Of a DNA stretch of 64,000 nt, positions 7,847 to 16,676 are shown one piece after another (within the stretch, counting starts at the first letter, position 1; every line of letters begins with the position of its first letter). The stretch comes from Mycobacterium paraseoulense. GTDB taxonomy: Bacteria > Actinomycetota > Actinomycetes > Mycobacteriales > Mycobacteriaceae. The stretch is from positions 2,480,001 to 2,544,000 of the forward strand of contig NZ_AP022619.1 of assembly GCF_010731655.1 (NCBI RefSeq). Direction: 5' to 3'. The position numbers and the translations under genes were made by a program. The notes beneath the pieces were generated by a model that did not search any database, was not told the DNA's origin, and worked only from the letters and a program-made list of their open reading frames with translations.

Positions 7847-9304
7847 ATGGCACGAGTCGTCATCCTCGGCGCTGGCATCGCCGGGCATACCGCTGCGCTA
7901 CACCTTCGCCGATGGCTGGGCCGCAGTCACGAAGTCGTCGTGATTTCCCCCAACGCCGACTGGAACTGGATCCCGTCGAACATCTGGGTCGGGGTGGGCC
8001 GCATGGATCCCGCCAAGGTCCTGATTCCCCTCGAACCCATCTACCGCCGCAAGGGCATCGTGTTTCACCAAGCGCTTGCCACCGCGATCCATCCGGAGGG
8101 CACCAAAGATCAGTCGGCGCCCTCGGTGGACTTCACCTACACCGATGAGGGGCACGGCGGGCGGAGCGGCACCATTACTTATGACTACCTCGTCAACGCC
8201 ACCGGACCGCGCCTGAACTTCGCGGCCACCCCCGGGCTCGGCCCCGCCGGCCACTCATACTCGGTGTGCACCGCAGCCCACGCCGTCGACGCGGCCGAGG
8301 CGCTGGACCGGGTCATCGCCAGGATGAAGGCCGGCGAGAAGCAGCGCCTGGTCATCGGCATCGGACACGGCACCTGCACCTGCGAGGGCGCGGCCTTTGA
8401 GTACGCCTTCAACGTCGAGCACACGTTGCGAGCCGCCGGCGTGCGGGACCTGGCTGAGGTCGTCTACCTCACCAACGAGTACGAACTGGGCGACTTCGGC
8501 GTCGGTGGCATGAGTTTCGTCGAAAAAGGCTTCGTGCAGTCCAGTCGGCTGTGGACCGAGTCGCTGTTCCGTGAGCGCGGCGTCAAGGCCATCACGCAAG
8601 CGGCAGTCCACGAGGTGATGGACGGCAAGCTGCGCTACGAGCAACTCGACGGCAGAGAGCACGAACTGGACTTCGACTTCGCCATGCTGCTACCACCGTT
8701 CAGGGGAGCCGAACTGGCGGCATACGACAAGGACGGCAACGACATCAGCTCCGTTCTCTTCGCGCCATCGGGCTTCATGAAGGTCGACGCGGACTACTCG
8801 GGCAAGCCCTATGACGAGTGGTCCGCGGAGGATTGGCCGCACACCTACGAGTCCCCCGCCTATCCGAACATCTTCGCACCGGGCATCGCGTTCGCGCCCC
8901 CGCATCCCATCTCCCGGCCGCGCACGAGCCCCAACGGAACCGTGATCACGCCCAGTCCGCCGCGCACCGGCATGCCGTCGGGCATCATGGCCAAGACGGT
9001 CGCTGAGACGATCCGCGACCGAATCACCAAGGGAACGGCCGCGGTTGCCCACCGCGCCTCGATGTCGAGCATGGGCGCCGCGTGCGTCGCCTCGGCAGGC
9101 ACCGGTTTGCGCGAAGGCTCGGCCGCTGCCATGACGATGTTCCCGGTGGTCCCCGATCCGGTGAAGTACCCGCAAACCGGTCGTGACATCGCCGGCACCT
9201 CCGGTGAGCTCGGCCTGGCCGGCCACTGGATCAAACTACTGCTGCACTATCTCTTCATTTACAAGGCGAAAGCCCGCCCATTCTGGTGGCTGATCCCTGA
9301 GTGA
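7847..9304 (+). CDS. sulfide:quinone oxidoreductase-like FAD/NAD(P)-binding protein
   Basis: The 485-residue flavoprotein begins with the dinucleotide-binding motif VVILGAGIAGHTAALHLR. It contains the middle-region Cys pair GTCTCEGAAFEY (about residues 183-194) and a late Cys in MGAACVASAG, the kind of Cys set used by SQR-type enzymes to oxidise H2S to persulfide and pass electrons to quinone at the membrane. The C-terminal HWIKLLLHYLFIYKAKARPFWW is amphipathic and aromatic, fitting membrane attachment. ATG 7847 has AGAGGAG upstream; an in-frame start at 7772 is less likely. It is followed by a small basic protein 11 bases later. Confidence 0.82.
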   Translation: MARVVILGAGIAGHTAALHLRRWLGRSHEVVVISPNADWNWIPSNIWVGVGRMDPAKVLIPLEPIYRRKGIVFHQALATAIHPEGTKDQSAPSVDFTYTDEGHGGRSGTITYDYLVNATGPRLNFAATPGLGPAGHSYSVCTAAHAVDAAEALDRVIARMKAGEKQRLVIGIGHGTCTCEGAAFEYAFNVEHTLRAAGVRDLAEVVYLTNEYELGDFGVGGMSFVEKGFVQSSRLWTESLFRERGVKAITQAAVHEVMDGKLRYEQLDGREHELDFDFAMLLPPFRGAELAAYDKDGNDISSVLFAPSGFMKVDADYSGKPYDEWSAEDWPHTYESPAYPNIFAPGIAFAPPHPISRPRTSPNGTVITPSPPRTGMPSGIMAKTVAETIRDRITKGTAAVAHRASMSSMGAACVASAGTGLREGSAAAMTMFPVVPDPVKYPQTGRDIAGTSGELGLAGHWIKLLLHYLFIYKAKARPFWWLIPE

Positions 9305-9315
9305 AAGGCACTTCG

Positions 9316-9489
9316 ATGGACGACGGAACCTCCTACTCGGACGTGAACGCGCTGACCGCCGAGCGCATCGCCGACGCACCGCTGCCCACTCCGGCAAGGC
9401 TGCGGATGCGGCAGAACGTCTTCGTGCAATTCGGGCGTTTCATCCGTATCAATCTCAAGATGCTGCGGATTATCTACGGGCACGGCTGA
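9316..9489 (+). CDS. small basic protein (57 aa) coupled to the SQR-like gene
   Basis: The product starts MDDGTSYSDVNALTAER, and its C-terminal half LRMRQNVFVQFGRFIRINL is basic and amphipathic, suggesting binding to a membrane surface or to the flavoprotein. ATG 9316 has AAAGG eight bases upstream; a GTG at 9301 overlapping the SQR stop would add five residues. The distance of 11 bases to the SQR stop makes co-transcription near certain. I do not recognise a family. Confidence 0.7.
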   Translation: MDDGTSYSDVNALTAERIADAPLPTPARLRMRQNVFVQFGRFIRINLKMLRIIYGHG

Positions 9490-9532
9490 CGCGCCGGCCC
9501 GCATCGACAGGCAGCGATCCGGTGGCGCCGGG

Positions 9533-10732
9533 TCAGGAGACCTTCTTGACCGGCGGCGCGTACGCGGGCTTGCCCAGCCCGAGCATGTACTGGGCGATCA
9601 TGTTGCGGAACACCTCCAGCGTGCCGCCGTAGATCCCCACCAGTGGGGCGAACCGGTAGGCATATTCGGCGCTACCGTCGTCGGCGGCACCCTCGGTTCC
9701 ATAGGGCAGCGCGGACGCGGCGCCGAGGATGTCCATGAGTTCGGGAGAGATGTCGCGCATCGTTTGCGCGATGGCGACCCGGCCGAAAATGCTTGGGGTG
9801 GCCAGCGCCGTCTCCAGTCGGGCGACGCAGCGGCCCAGGCGATATGCGACCGACGCGTCGTCGATGAGTCGGCGCCCGTCGCCGTCGGCTCGCGTCACGC
9901 GCGCAGCCGCCTTATCCACCGCATCGGACAGAGACCCGGCCTGGTGCATCATGATTGACGTATCCTGCAGCCCGTCGGGGGCGGCGGCGACGGCGCCGTG
10001 CTCGACGTTGAGCGGTTCCCGCAGCACCGTCCAGCCACCGTTCACCTCGCCCAGCCGGTACTTGTCGTCCACGCGGACGTCGCTGTAGTAGACGATGTTG
10101 GTCCGATCGCCATCCACCGTCCGGATTCCCTGAATGTCGATGCCCGGCGAATTCAGCGGCACCAGGAACATGGTCAGGCTCTTGTGCTTCGGCGCGTCCG
10201 GGGCGGTGTTGGTGATCAGGAAGACGTATTGGCAGTTATGGGCTCCGGTGGTAAACATCTTGGAGCCATTAATGACCCAGCTCGATCCATCCGCCTCACG
10301 CACCGCGCGCGTCTTACAGGTGGCGATATCGGAGCCGCCCTCGGGCTCGGTGTAACCGAGGCACAATCGGACCTCACCGCTGAACACCTTCGGCAGTACC
10401 TCGTCACGCAGTTGCGGCGACCCGAACTTGTCCACCGAGCGGGCCACCATCGCGGTCGTCCCCCAGGTCACCCAGGGCACGTGTGCGCGCCGCTTCTCCA
10501 GCTCCCAGATGCGCCGCCGTACCCGGGTGAAACCGCCGTCGGATTCCGGTTTCCACTCGGCCGCCAGATAGCCTGCGGCGCCGAACTTCAGGTGAAGGCC
10601 TTCGTCGAAATTGTCGCCGGTCTCGCGGTCTCGGCGCCTGATCTCCTCGGTCATGTGCGTGGCCAGAAAGCTGCGCGCCTCGTCGCGGAACGCCTGGTCT
10701 TCGTCGGACAGCTCGACGCGGGAGAAATCCAT
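9533..10732 (-). CDS. acyl-CoA dehydrogenase (FadE-like), larger subunit of a pair
   Basis: The 399-residue protein begins MDFSRVELSDEDQAFRDEARSF and contains the ACAD signature LGYTEPEGGSDIATCKTRAV (FAD/substrate region, about residues 115-134). The C-terminal motif reads YGGTLEVFRNMIAQYMLGLG, where many single-subunit ACADs have EGTSEIQRN with the catalytic Glu; here that Glu is Gly. It is encoded 14 bases after a second, shorter ACAD. Mycobacterial steroid ACADs are often alpha2beta2 heterotetramers from adjacent genes, and this pair fits that layout. AAAGGGG precedes the start. It is the last gene of a six-gene leftward operon. Confidence 0.85.
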   Translation of the reverse strand: MDFSRVELSDEDQAFRDEARSFLATHMTEEIRRRDRETGDNFDEGLHLKFGAAGYLAAEWKPESDGGFTRVRRRIWELEKRRAHVPWVTWGTTAMVARSVDKFGSPQLRDEVLPKVFSGEVRLCLGYTEPEGGSDIATCKTRAVREADGSSWVINGSKMFTTGAHNCQYVFLITNTAPDAPKHKSLTMFLVPLNSPGIDIQGIRTVDGDRTNIVYYSDVRVDDKYRLGEVNGGWTVLREPLNVEHGAVAAAPDGLQDTSIMMHQAGSLSDAVDKAAARVTRADGDGRRLIDDASVAYRLGRCVARLETALATPSIFGRVAIAQTMRDISPELMDILGAASALPYGTEGAADDGSAEYAYRFAPLVGIYGGTLEVFRNMIAQYMLGLGKPAYAPPVKKVS

Positions 10733-10746
10733 GATGTTGCCCCTTT

Positions 10747-11805
10747 CTACGCCGGCTGCGCCGCGGCTTCGCGAGCGGTCACGATCTCGGCGACCCGTTG
10801 GGCCGTGGCACCCGGATCGCCACCGGCTAGGGGCCATCCCCGGGCCCGCACCAGATACGCCGTCGCCGCGGCCTCGGCCGAGACCCCAAGGCCGCCTTGG
10901 ATGTGGACCGCCATGGTCGCCGCCCTGGCGGCCTCCTCGGCCATGAAAACGAAGGCGGAGGGCGCCAATTCGGGTCGTTCTTCGGGTTCGTTGTCCAGGA
11001 ACCAGGCGGCGCGTCGAGCCAGGTTACGTCCGCCTTGGACGGTGATGGCCATGTTCGCGAGGGGGTGCGAGATCGCCTGCAGCGTCGAGATGGGCACGCC
11101 CAGCGTGTAGCGGGTCTTGGCGAACTCGGCGGCGATTGTCATGGTCTCCTCTACCAGCCCGACGAGCGTCGCCGCGGTCAGCAGCCGCCATTCGTCCAGC
11201 GCCAGCCGGTAGCTCGCCAACGCGTCGGGCCCTTCGGCGATGACCTCGCGGGTGTCGGCGGCCGCCGGGTCCACCCAGGCCATCGGCAGGCGGCCGATGT
11301 TGTCGACCTTCGCCGGGCGGGTGGCGAAGGCCAGGCGCACGACGTCATGGCCCTCGCGGACGATGATCTGGTCGGCGATGGAGCCCGAGGGGATCAACCG
11401 CGGACCGCGCCCCGCGTCGATGCGCGGGTCGAGCGCGGCAAGCTGTTCGCCGTCGGCTACGCCGGCGGCGCCCTCACCCAGCGCGCCGAGACGGCCCAGC
11501 AGCCGCGCGGTGCAGACGTGATCGATCCACGGAACCGGCGCCAGCGACCGGCCGATCTCCTCCGCCACCAGGGTGAGGTCGACCAGGGTGGCGCCGTCAC
11601 CACCGCACGATTCCGGCAATGCCATCGTGGTCGCGCCCATGCCGCACAACCTCTCCCAGAGGTTTTTGTCGAACCCGGATGGCTCTGCGGCGCGGACTGT
11701 TTCGATGGGACAGTGGGTCTTGAAGAACTGCTTGTAGGCATCCCGCAGGGCCACGTGGTCGTCGGACAGGCTGTAGTCCAGTCGGCGTAGTTCGAAGCGG
11801 TCCAT
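10747..11805 (-). CDS. acyl-CoA dehydrogenase, shorter partner subunit
   Basis: The 352-residue protein has the N-terminal ACAD helices (LRDAYKQFFKTHCPIETVRAAEP, LPESCGGDGATLVDL) and the C-terminal VHIQGGLGVSAEA helix, but a weak middle domain and no EGTSE-type motif. This is the usual look of the smaller subunit in mycobacterial heteromeric FadE complexes. It would form one enzyme with the product of the next gene, oxidising an acyl-CoA at C2-C3 and passing electrons to ETF. The start has GGGAG nine bases upstream. It sits between an amidohydrolase and the larger ACAD gene. Confidence 0.83.
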   Translation of the reverse strand: MDRFELRRLDYSLSDDHVALRDAYKQFFKTHCPIETVRAAEPSGFDKNLWERLCGMGATTMALPESCGGDGATLVDLTLVAEEIGRSLAPVPWIDHVCTARLLGRLGALGEGAAGVADGEQLAALDPRIDAGRGPRLIPSGSIADQIIVREGHDVVRLAFATRPAKVDNIGRLPMAWVDPAAADTREVIAEGPDALASYRLALDEWRLLTAATLVGLVEETMTIAAEFAKTRYTLGVPISTLQAISHPLANMAITVQGGRNLARRAAWFLDNEPEERPELAPSAFVFMAEEAARAATMAVHIQGGLGVSAEAAATAYLVRARGWPLAGGDPGATAQRVAEIVTAREAAAQPA

Positions 11806-11826
11806 CGTCAGTGCTCCCGTTCTCGG

Positions 11827-12657
11827 TCAGGCGCGGTCGCCGAAGAAAAAGTCCTGCGCATTGTTGTAAAGGTAGTTATCCAGCACCTCGGCCGGCAGAT
11901 CAAGGGCACGAGCCTCAGGGATGACGCGGCGCATGGGTAATACCGGCCAATCCGACGCGTAGATCACCTTGTTGGGACCGCGCGTGCGCATGTAGTGCAG
12001 CAGGCTCTCCGGCAGCCGCTTGGGCGACCAGGCCGACGTCATGAGCCGCAGGTTCGCGTACTTCAGCAGCAAGCGAATCGCCACATCCCACCACGGGTCG
12101 GCGCCGTGAATCATGCACAGCCGCAATTCGGGAAATCGCACGCATACGCGGTCCAGATGCATGGGGTGCTGGACCTCGCCGGGAATGGGCGGTCCCGGGA
12201 TCCCGGTATTGACACAAAGCGGAAGCTCCAGTTCCGCGCACTTGGCATAGAGCGGGTAGTACACGGCGTCACTGGGCGGGTACTGACCGTCACCCCAAAA
12301 GCTCGGCCCCACCACGGCATACGCGACGGGCAGGTCGCCCGCGACGGCGGCCAGTTCCCCCAGGGACCGCACCGGGCGCAGCAGGTTGACCCCGCCCATG
12401 GCCAACGCGAACCGGTCCGGCTTGGCCTCGACGAATTTGCGTGCGGTCGTGGACGGGGCGGCAAGCGAATCCATCAGAATCGCCTTCTGCACACCCTGCT
12501 CGTCCATCTCGGCGAGCAATTCGGAGAGGTCGACCGGGGCGAACATCGACTCCGGTCCCTTGAAGTAGTCATCCCTGACCTTGAGCATCCAGGTCGGCTG
12601 GGATTCGGCTTCCCCGAAGTGGACGTTCACCAGGCAGTCAATCGCTTTGGTGTTCAT
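11827..12657 (-). CDS. amidohydrolase family 2 (TIM-barrel) protein
   Basis: This 276-residue protein matches the Amidohydro_2 pattern: an N-terminal metal region (degenerate, MNTKAIDCLVNVHFGE, lacking the common DxHxH), a mid-barrel CMIHGADPWWDVAIRL with His, and the C-terminal IYASDWPVLP with the conserved metal-ligand-type Asp. Members include decarboxylases and C-C hydrolases acting on aromatic or beta-keto acids. The start overlaps the end of the upstream FadD by 20 bases and has AAGGAA upstream. With a second amidohydrolase two genes upstream, it may form a hydrolase/decarboxylase pair in the pathway (inference). Confidence 0.8.
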   Translation of the reverse strand: MNTKAIDCLVNVHFGEAESQPTWMLKVRDDYFKGPESMFAPVDLSELLAEMDEQGVQKAILMDSLAAPSTTARKFVEAKPDRFALAMGGVNLLRPVRSLGELAAVAGDLPVAYAVVGPSFWGDGQYPPSDAVYYPLYAKCAELELPLCVNTGIPGPPIPGEVQHPMHLDRVCVRFPELRLCMIHGADPWWDVAIRLLLKYANLRLMTSAWSPKRLPESLLHYMRTRGPNKVIYASDWPVLPMRRVIPEARALDLPAEVLDNYLYNNAQDFFFGDRA

Positions 12658-14305
12658 GACTTCCTTCGAGGTCGGACGGCACCAGCGTGGTCACCGGAAC
12701 CCGTTGTATGGCTTGCTCTCTGGCCCACCGATAGTTGGGCTTGCCATTGCCGAGGCGTTCGATCTGCTCGACGAAGATGAAGGCCTTGGGCGCCTTGAAA
12801 TGCGCCAGTTGCGCCGTGCACGCATCGTAGAGGGCTTCTTCACCGGGCCGCGCATCGGGATGCGGCGCGACGAGCGCGACGACCTCTTGCCCCCACCGTT
12901 CGCTTGGCCGCCCTACCACCAGGGCATCGGCGACGCCCGGTTGTGCGCGCAGCACTTCCTCGACCTCTTCGACGAAAACCTTTTCGCCACCGGTGTTCAC
13001 CACCAGCGAATCGCGGCCCAGCAGGCGGATGGTGCCGTCGGGTTCGAGCACCGCTCGGTCGCCGGGTATCACCAGCCGCCGGCCGTCGATCTCCGGGAAG
13101 GTCCGTTGGGTGGCCTCGGCGTCACCGAAGTAGCCGAGCGGAATGCGGCCGGTCCTGGCGGCCCAACCGACTTCCTGCTCACCGGGCCGCACGAACCGGC
13201 TGCGGTCGGCCGAGACCACCGTGGCACCCTCCCGGGGTTGGAACGTCTCGCTGGCGTGTCCCTCGCGGCTGTGACCGAACGCCATGTTGCCGCTTTCGGA
13301 GGACCCGTAGCCTTCGATGATCGTGATGTGCGGCAGGCACTCCATCAGCGCGCGTTTGTGTTTCGCGTTCGTCGCGGCCCCACCGGTGCCGATCGCGTGC
13401 AGCGAGGACAGATCGTAGGAACGCGCGCGCAGCTCGGCGATCAGCGGCCCGGCGTATGCATCGCCCACCATGGTCATCATGCCCACCTTCTCGCGCTCGG
13501 CGGTTTCCCAGACCGAGCGCGCATCCAGCCTGCTGCGGTCGTCGTAGAGCACCACGGGCAGGCCGGCGCAGAGCGCGGAGAAGGCGGTCCACATGCCGGC
13601 GGCGTGCATGAGCGGGGAGACGGCGAACCACGGCTGGCCGCCCGCGGCGACCTTGTCGTGGATCTCGGTGACGCTGGCATGGTCGGCGCCCACCATCGAG
13701 GACACGTACATGTCGCTCTGTCGCCACAGCACACCCTTCGGTCGCCCCGTCGTTCCGCCGGTGCACATCATGATGAGGTCGTCCGGGGAGCCCGCCTCCT
13801 CGCGGTACGGGCTGGCGGCGGCCAGGGCATCGTCGAGCGAGATCGCTTTCGGCAGTTGGGGAACCGTGCTGCCGTCATCGATCGAGATCAGCAACTCGGT
13901 ACCGATCGGCGGCAGGACGTCGGCGAACCGGGCACCGAGCGAGCGGTGATAAATGATGCCCCGCGGGCGCACGTAGTCGAGCAGGTCGCGGATTTCACGG
14001 GGCGAGTAGTGGTGATTCACGTTGACGGGGACGGTGCGCGCCTTGAGGCATCCGATGACCATGTCGGGGTACAGGTCGTTGTACATCAGGAGCGCGATGC
14101 GGTCCTGGCCGCACTCCCAGCGCTGTAGCTCGTCACGGGTCGCATACACCCCGAAACCCTTGCCGCTGAGGTAGTTCGCCAATCGGTTGGTGCGGACCGT
14201 GGATTCGGCGAACGTGCTGGTGCGGTCGCCGCACACGGTCATCAGCCGATCCGGCACGACGTCGGCGATGGCGTCGAGGACCGCGCCTACAGTCCATTCA
14301 CTCAT
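12638..14305 (-). CDS. acyl-CoA synthetase, FadD19-like
   Basis: The 555-residue ANL ligase has the A3 motif MCTGGTTGRPKGVLWR (about residues 165-180), GYGSSESGNMAFGHS (about 325) and the terminal catalytic Lys in LGNGKPNYRWA. It resembles the FadD at 1229 in length and in its VLWR motif, so the two may act on related substrates or successive intermediates. It lies in the leftward operon between two amidohydrolase genes, with an 11-base gap to the upstream one. It forms an acyl-CoA ester with ATP hydrolysis to AMP. Confidence 0.86.
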   Translation of the reverse strand: MSEWTVGAVLDAIADVVPDRLMTVCGDRTSTFAESTVRTNRLANYLSGKGFGVYATRDELQRWECGQDRIALLMYNDLYPDMVIGCLKARTVPVNVNHHYSPREIRDLLDYVRPRGIIYHRSLGARFADVLPPIGTELLISIDDGSTVPQLPKAISLDDALAAASPYREEAGSPDDLIMMCTGGTTGRPKGVLWRQSDMYVSSMVGADHASVTEIHDKVAAGGQPWFAVSPLMHAAGMWTAFSALCAGLPVVLYDDRSRLDARSVWETAEREKVGMMTMVGDAYAGPLIAELRARSYDLSSLHAIGTGGAATNAKHKRALMECLPHITIIEGYGSSESGNMAFGHSREGHASETFQPREGATVVSADRSRFVRPGEQEVGWAARTGRIPLGYFGDAEATQRTFPEIDGRRLVIPGDRAVLEPDGTIRLLGRDSLVVNTGGEKVFVEEVEEVLRAQPGVADALVVGRPSERWGQEVVALVAPHPDARPGEEALYDACTAQLAHFKAPKAFIFVEQIERLGNGKPNYRWAREQAIQRVPVTTLVPSDLEGSHEHQSD

Positions 14306-14316
14306 GGCAGCAGCGA

Positions 14317-15519
14317 CTAGACGGCCGACGGGACCGGCACGCCGAGCAGGTCGAGGGCGTTGTCGCGCATGACTTTCCGGATGTCGGACTCGCTGAAGCC
14401 GTTGAGTTCAGCCGCGAAGGACACCGGCGTCTCGAGGCCTTCGCCGTGCGGCCAGTCGGACCCGAACAGGATCTTGCCGATGCCGATGACGGTGGCCAGC
14501 TCGGGCAGATCGTCCTCGTAGTAGGGAGCGATCCACACGTTGTTGCGCAACTGTTCCACTGGGTCCTCGGGGAAATGGCGCGGGTAGTTGTTGGCCACCT
14601 TCTTCAGCCGTTTGATCAGCCGATGCACGAAGTAGGAGCCGTTTTCGATGCTGACCGCCCTGAGCGTGGGGTGTCGGGTGAACACGCCGTGCACGATCAT
14701 TGAGGCCATCGCGTCGTGGATGGCGCGGTCGTCGAGGAGAACCTGATCCAATGGATCCTTTTCGCCGAACCCCTCGAAGGTCGCCTTGCCGCCCCACTGC
14801 GCCGCGATGTGCAGGTACCCGCTGTCGCTGAGGTGAAAGCCCACCGGCACCCCCGCCTCGGCCAGCCGCGCCCACACCGGGTCATGGCTGGGGTCGCCCA
14901 GCGACCTCGGCCTGACGACACCGGGCACCGGCGCCGGCCGCACCAGCACCAGCTTGGCGCCTCGCGCCAACACGAAGTCCACCTCTTCGAGCGCCTTGGC
15001 CGGATCGGCCAGCGAGATGATCGGCGCGGCAATGATTCGGTGATCGGGCCGATCGAAGCCCCAATCCTCGTCCAGCCACAGGTTGAACGCGTGCAGCGAC
15101 GCCATCGTCGCCTCGATATCGTGTTTAAGCGCCTCCTCGACGCCGCACGCGAAAGTCGGCAGCATGAACACCGTTTCGATGTCCTGGGTGTCCATCACCG
15201 CAATCCGCGCGTCGCGGTTCTGGTACTCGGGGTGGTCGGCCAGTCGCTCGACTTTCATCAGCGAGGCGGGATCGACGCCCTCGGGGATCTCGCCGCGGAA
15301 CAACAGGTCCAGGCAGCCCGGCACGATGATCGGGTCGAAGGTCGGGTTGGGGATGAAGTGGTTGACCCGGTCACCGATCACGGCCCACGTGCGCTTGCCG
15401 TCGTTGAGCATCTGCACGCCCCGCCTCTTGAACTTCTTGTCCAGGTGGCGGGTGAACGCGTCCAGCGGCTCGTAGTAGTGGTTATCGACGTCGATCGCCT
15501 TGTAACCCAATGTGGCCAT
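14317..15519 (-). CDS. amidohydrolase family 2 protein (400 aa)
   Basis: The product begins MATLGYKAIDVDNHYYEPLDAF; the DxDNHYxEP element is the common mycobacterial variant of the metal-binding N-terminus. Further barrel motifs are VGFHLSDSGY (His) and ILFGSDWPHGEG near residue 368 with the conserved Asp. ATG 15519 is favoured because GGAAAGG lies six bases before it, while the ATG at 15525 is too close to the same sequence. Such proteins are metal-dependent hydrolases or decarboxylases; several occur in mycobacterial sterol and terpene clusters. It is second in the operon, 31 bases after the hydratase gene. Confidence 0.82.
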   Translation of the reverse strand: MATLGYKAIDVDNHYYEPLDAFTRHLDKKFKRRGVQMLNDGKRTWAVIGDRVNHFIPNPTFDPIIVPGCLDLLFRGEIPEGVDPASLMKVERLADHPEYQNRDARIAVMDTQDIETVFMLPTFACGVEEALKHDIEATMASLHAFNLWLDEDWGFDRPDHRIIAAPIISLADPAKALEEVDFVLARGAKLVLVRPAPVPGVVRPRSLGDPSHDPVWARLAEAGVPVGFHLSDSGYLHIAAQWGGKATFEGFGEKDPLDQVLLDDRAIHDAMASMIVHGVFTRHPTLRAVSIENGSYFVHRLIKRLKKVANNYPRHFPEDPVEQLRNNVWIAPYYEDDLPELATVIGIGKILFGSDWPHGEGLETPVSFAAELNGFSESDIRKVMRDNALDLLGVPVPSAV

Positions 15520-15550
15520 GATCATCCTTTCCGGGCGTTACCGGCGAACA

Positions 15551-16360
15551 CTAAGCGTCGGTGGAGTCGAGCGAGGGAAACCGCGGGGGGCGCTTCTCGA
15601 GGAAGCTGGTGATGCCTTCGATGACGTCCGGACGCGGCATCGCCTCGTGCAGCAGGACCTCGGCACGCGACGTGGCGTCCGCGACGTCGCGGGTGGCGTC
15701 GCCGTACACCTGCCTCTTGATCACTTCCATGGACGCCGGCGAACAGTTGCGAGCGATGTCTTCGGCGTAGTCCAGCGCGCGCTTCATCAGATCCTGGGGC
15801 GCAACCACTTCCTTGACGAGGCCGAGCTCGGCCGCCTCCTCGGCGAGAAAGGTACGGCCACTCAACAGCAGGTCCAGGGCGACGCCCCAGGTGGTGAGGC
15901 GCGGCAGGATCCAGGAAATGCCGAACTCGGCGATCAGTCCGCGACGGGCGAAGACCGCGGCGAACTTGGCGCCGGCGGCCGCGAACCGGACGTCGCACAT
16001 GAGGGCCTGGGTCAGGCCGATGCCGACGCAGGCGCCGTTGATCGCCGCGATGACGGGCTTGCGCAACGTGGTGACGAAATGCGGCGGGCGGTCCCCGACC
16101 AAGTCGGCGAGGTCGGTCCGACTCGCCTTCTCCATCGTGTCGCCGTAGCTCTGGCCGGAATTCGGCGTGCCCAGGTACGCGCCGGCGCAGAAACCCTTGC
16201 CGCGTCCGGTCAGCACAACCACCCGGATGTCCCGGTCCTGTTCGGCGCGGTCTATCGCGGAGTAGAAACCGGCGGCGATGTCCGGCCCCCAGGCGTTGAG
16301 GCGGTCCGGACGGTTGAAGGTCAGAATCGCGACGCCGCTGCCGGTGGCCTCGTACAGCAC
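15551..16360 (-). CDS. enoyl-CoA hydratase/isomerase family protein; start probably displaced by a 1-base indel
   Basis: The 269-residue crotonase-fold protein starts MLYEATGSGVAILTFNRPDRLNAW and has the oxyanion-hole segment GRGKGFCAGAYLG and the second one at INGACVGIGLTQAL. GTG 16360 is preceded by GAGGA and is the best in-frame start. However, the strong ribosome binding site GAGGAGG lies further upstream before ATG 16394, which is out of frame. Removing one base from the GGGG run (plus-strand C run 16386-16389) joins them and gives MSGGDGASEDAVLYEA, a natural hydratase N-terminus. So there is a frameshift or a homopolymer error here. It is the first gene of the leftward six-gene operon behind the palindrome at 16449. 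Confidence 0.8.
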   Translation of the reverse strand: MLYEATGSGVAILTFNRPDRLNAWGPDIAAGFYSAIDRAEQDRDIRVVVLTGRGKGFCAGAYLGTPNSGQSYGDTMEKASRTDLADLVGDRPPHFVTTLRKPVIAAINGACVGIGLTQALMCDVRFAAAGAKFAAVFARRGLIAEFGISWILPRLTTWGVALDLLLSGRTFLAEEAAELGLVKEVVAPQDLMKRALDYAEDIARNCSPASMEVIKRQVYGDATRDVADATSRAEVLLHEAMPRPDVIEGITSFLEKRPPRFPSLDSTDA

Positions 16361-16448
16361 TGCGTCCTCGGAAGCGCCGTCGCCGCCCCGACATCTCCCC
16401 CGGCACCTCCTCAAGATTCCGACCGGATTTCGCGATGTTTTGTACCCA

Positions 16449-16467
16449 TACTGTATACCTATCGGTA
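16449..16467. promoter_or_regulatory. 19-bp operator-like palindrome (site B), upstream of the hydratase operon
   Basis: TACTGTAT-ACC-TATCGGTA keeps the 8-3-8 layout and TAC...GTA ends of site A. It lies 55 bases upstream of the likely ATG of the leftward hydratase operon (16394 to 9533). The rest of the 316-base gap between this operon and the rightward gene at 16677 shows only the promoter of the latter and no other recognisable element. Confidence 0.65.
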
Positions 16468-16676
16468 CCGTTTTCCACAACCACCGCCAGGCCCCCTCGA
16501 ACCCCAGCCCAACAGGGAGTTTCGACCTACTGAACCGCACCATCGAGGGCGGTCGGCGACGGCGGATCGTCCCGCCTGCGGCCATGTCTGTGGCGAGCAC
16601 CACGTCGCGATCACGTTTTCTCCGACCGCCTAAGAGGGAAAGCGACTACAGACACCCATTAGAGGGAGGGAAACGC

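Noticed and set aside
12581..14128. 515-codon plus-strand open frame across the FadD gene
   Set aside because: It is antisense to a complete FadD gene with all ligase motifs; long antisense frames are expected at this GC content and it shows no family motif.
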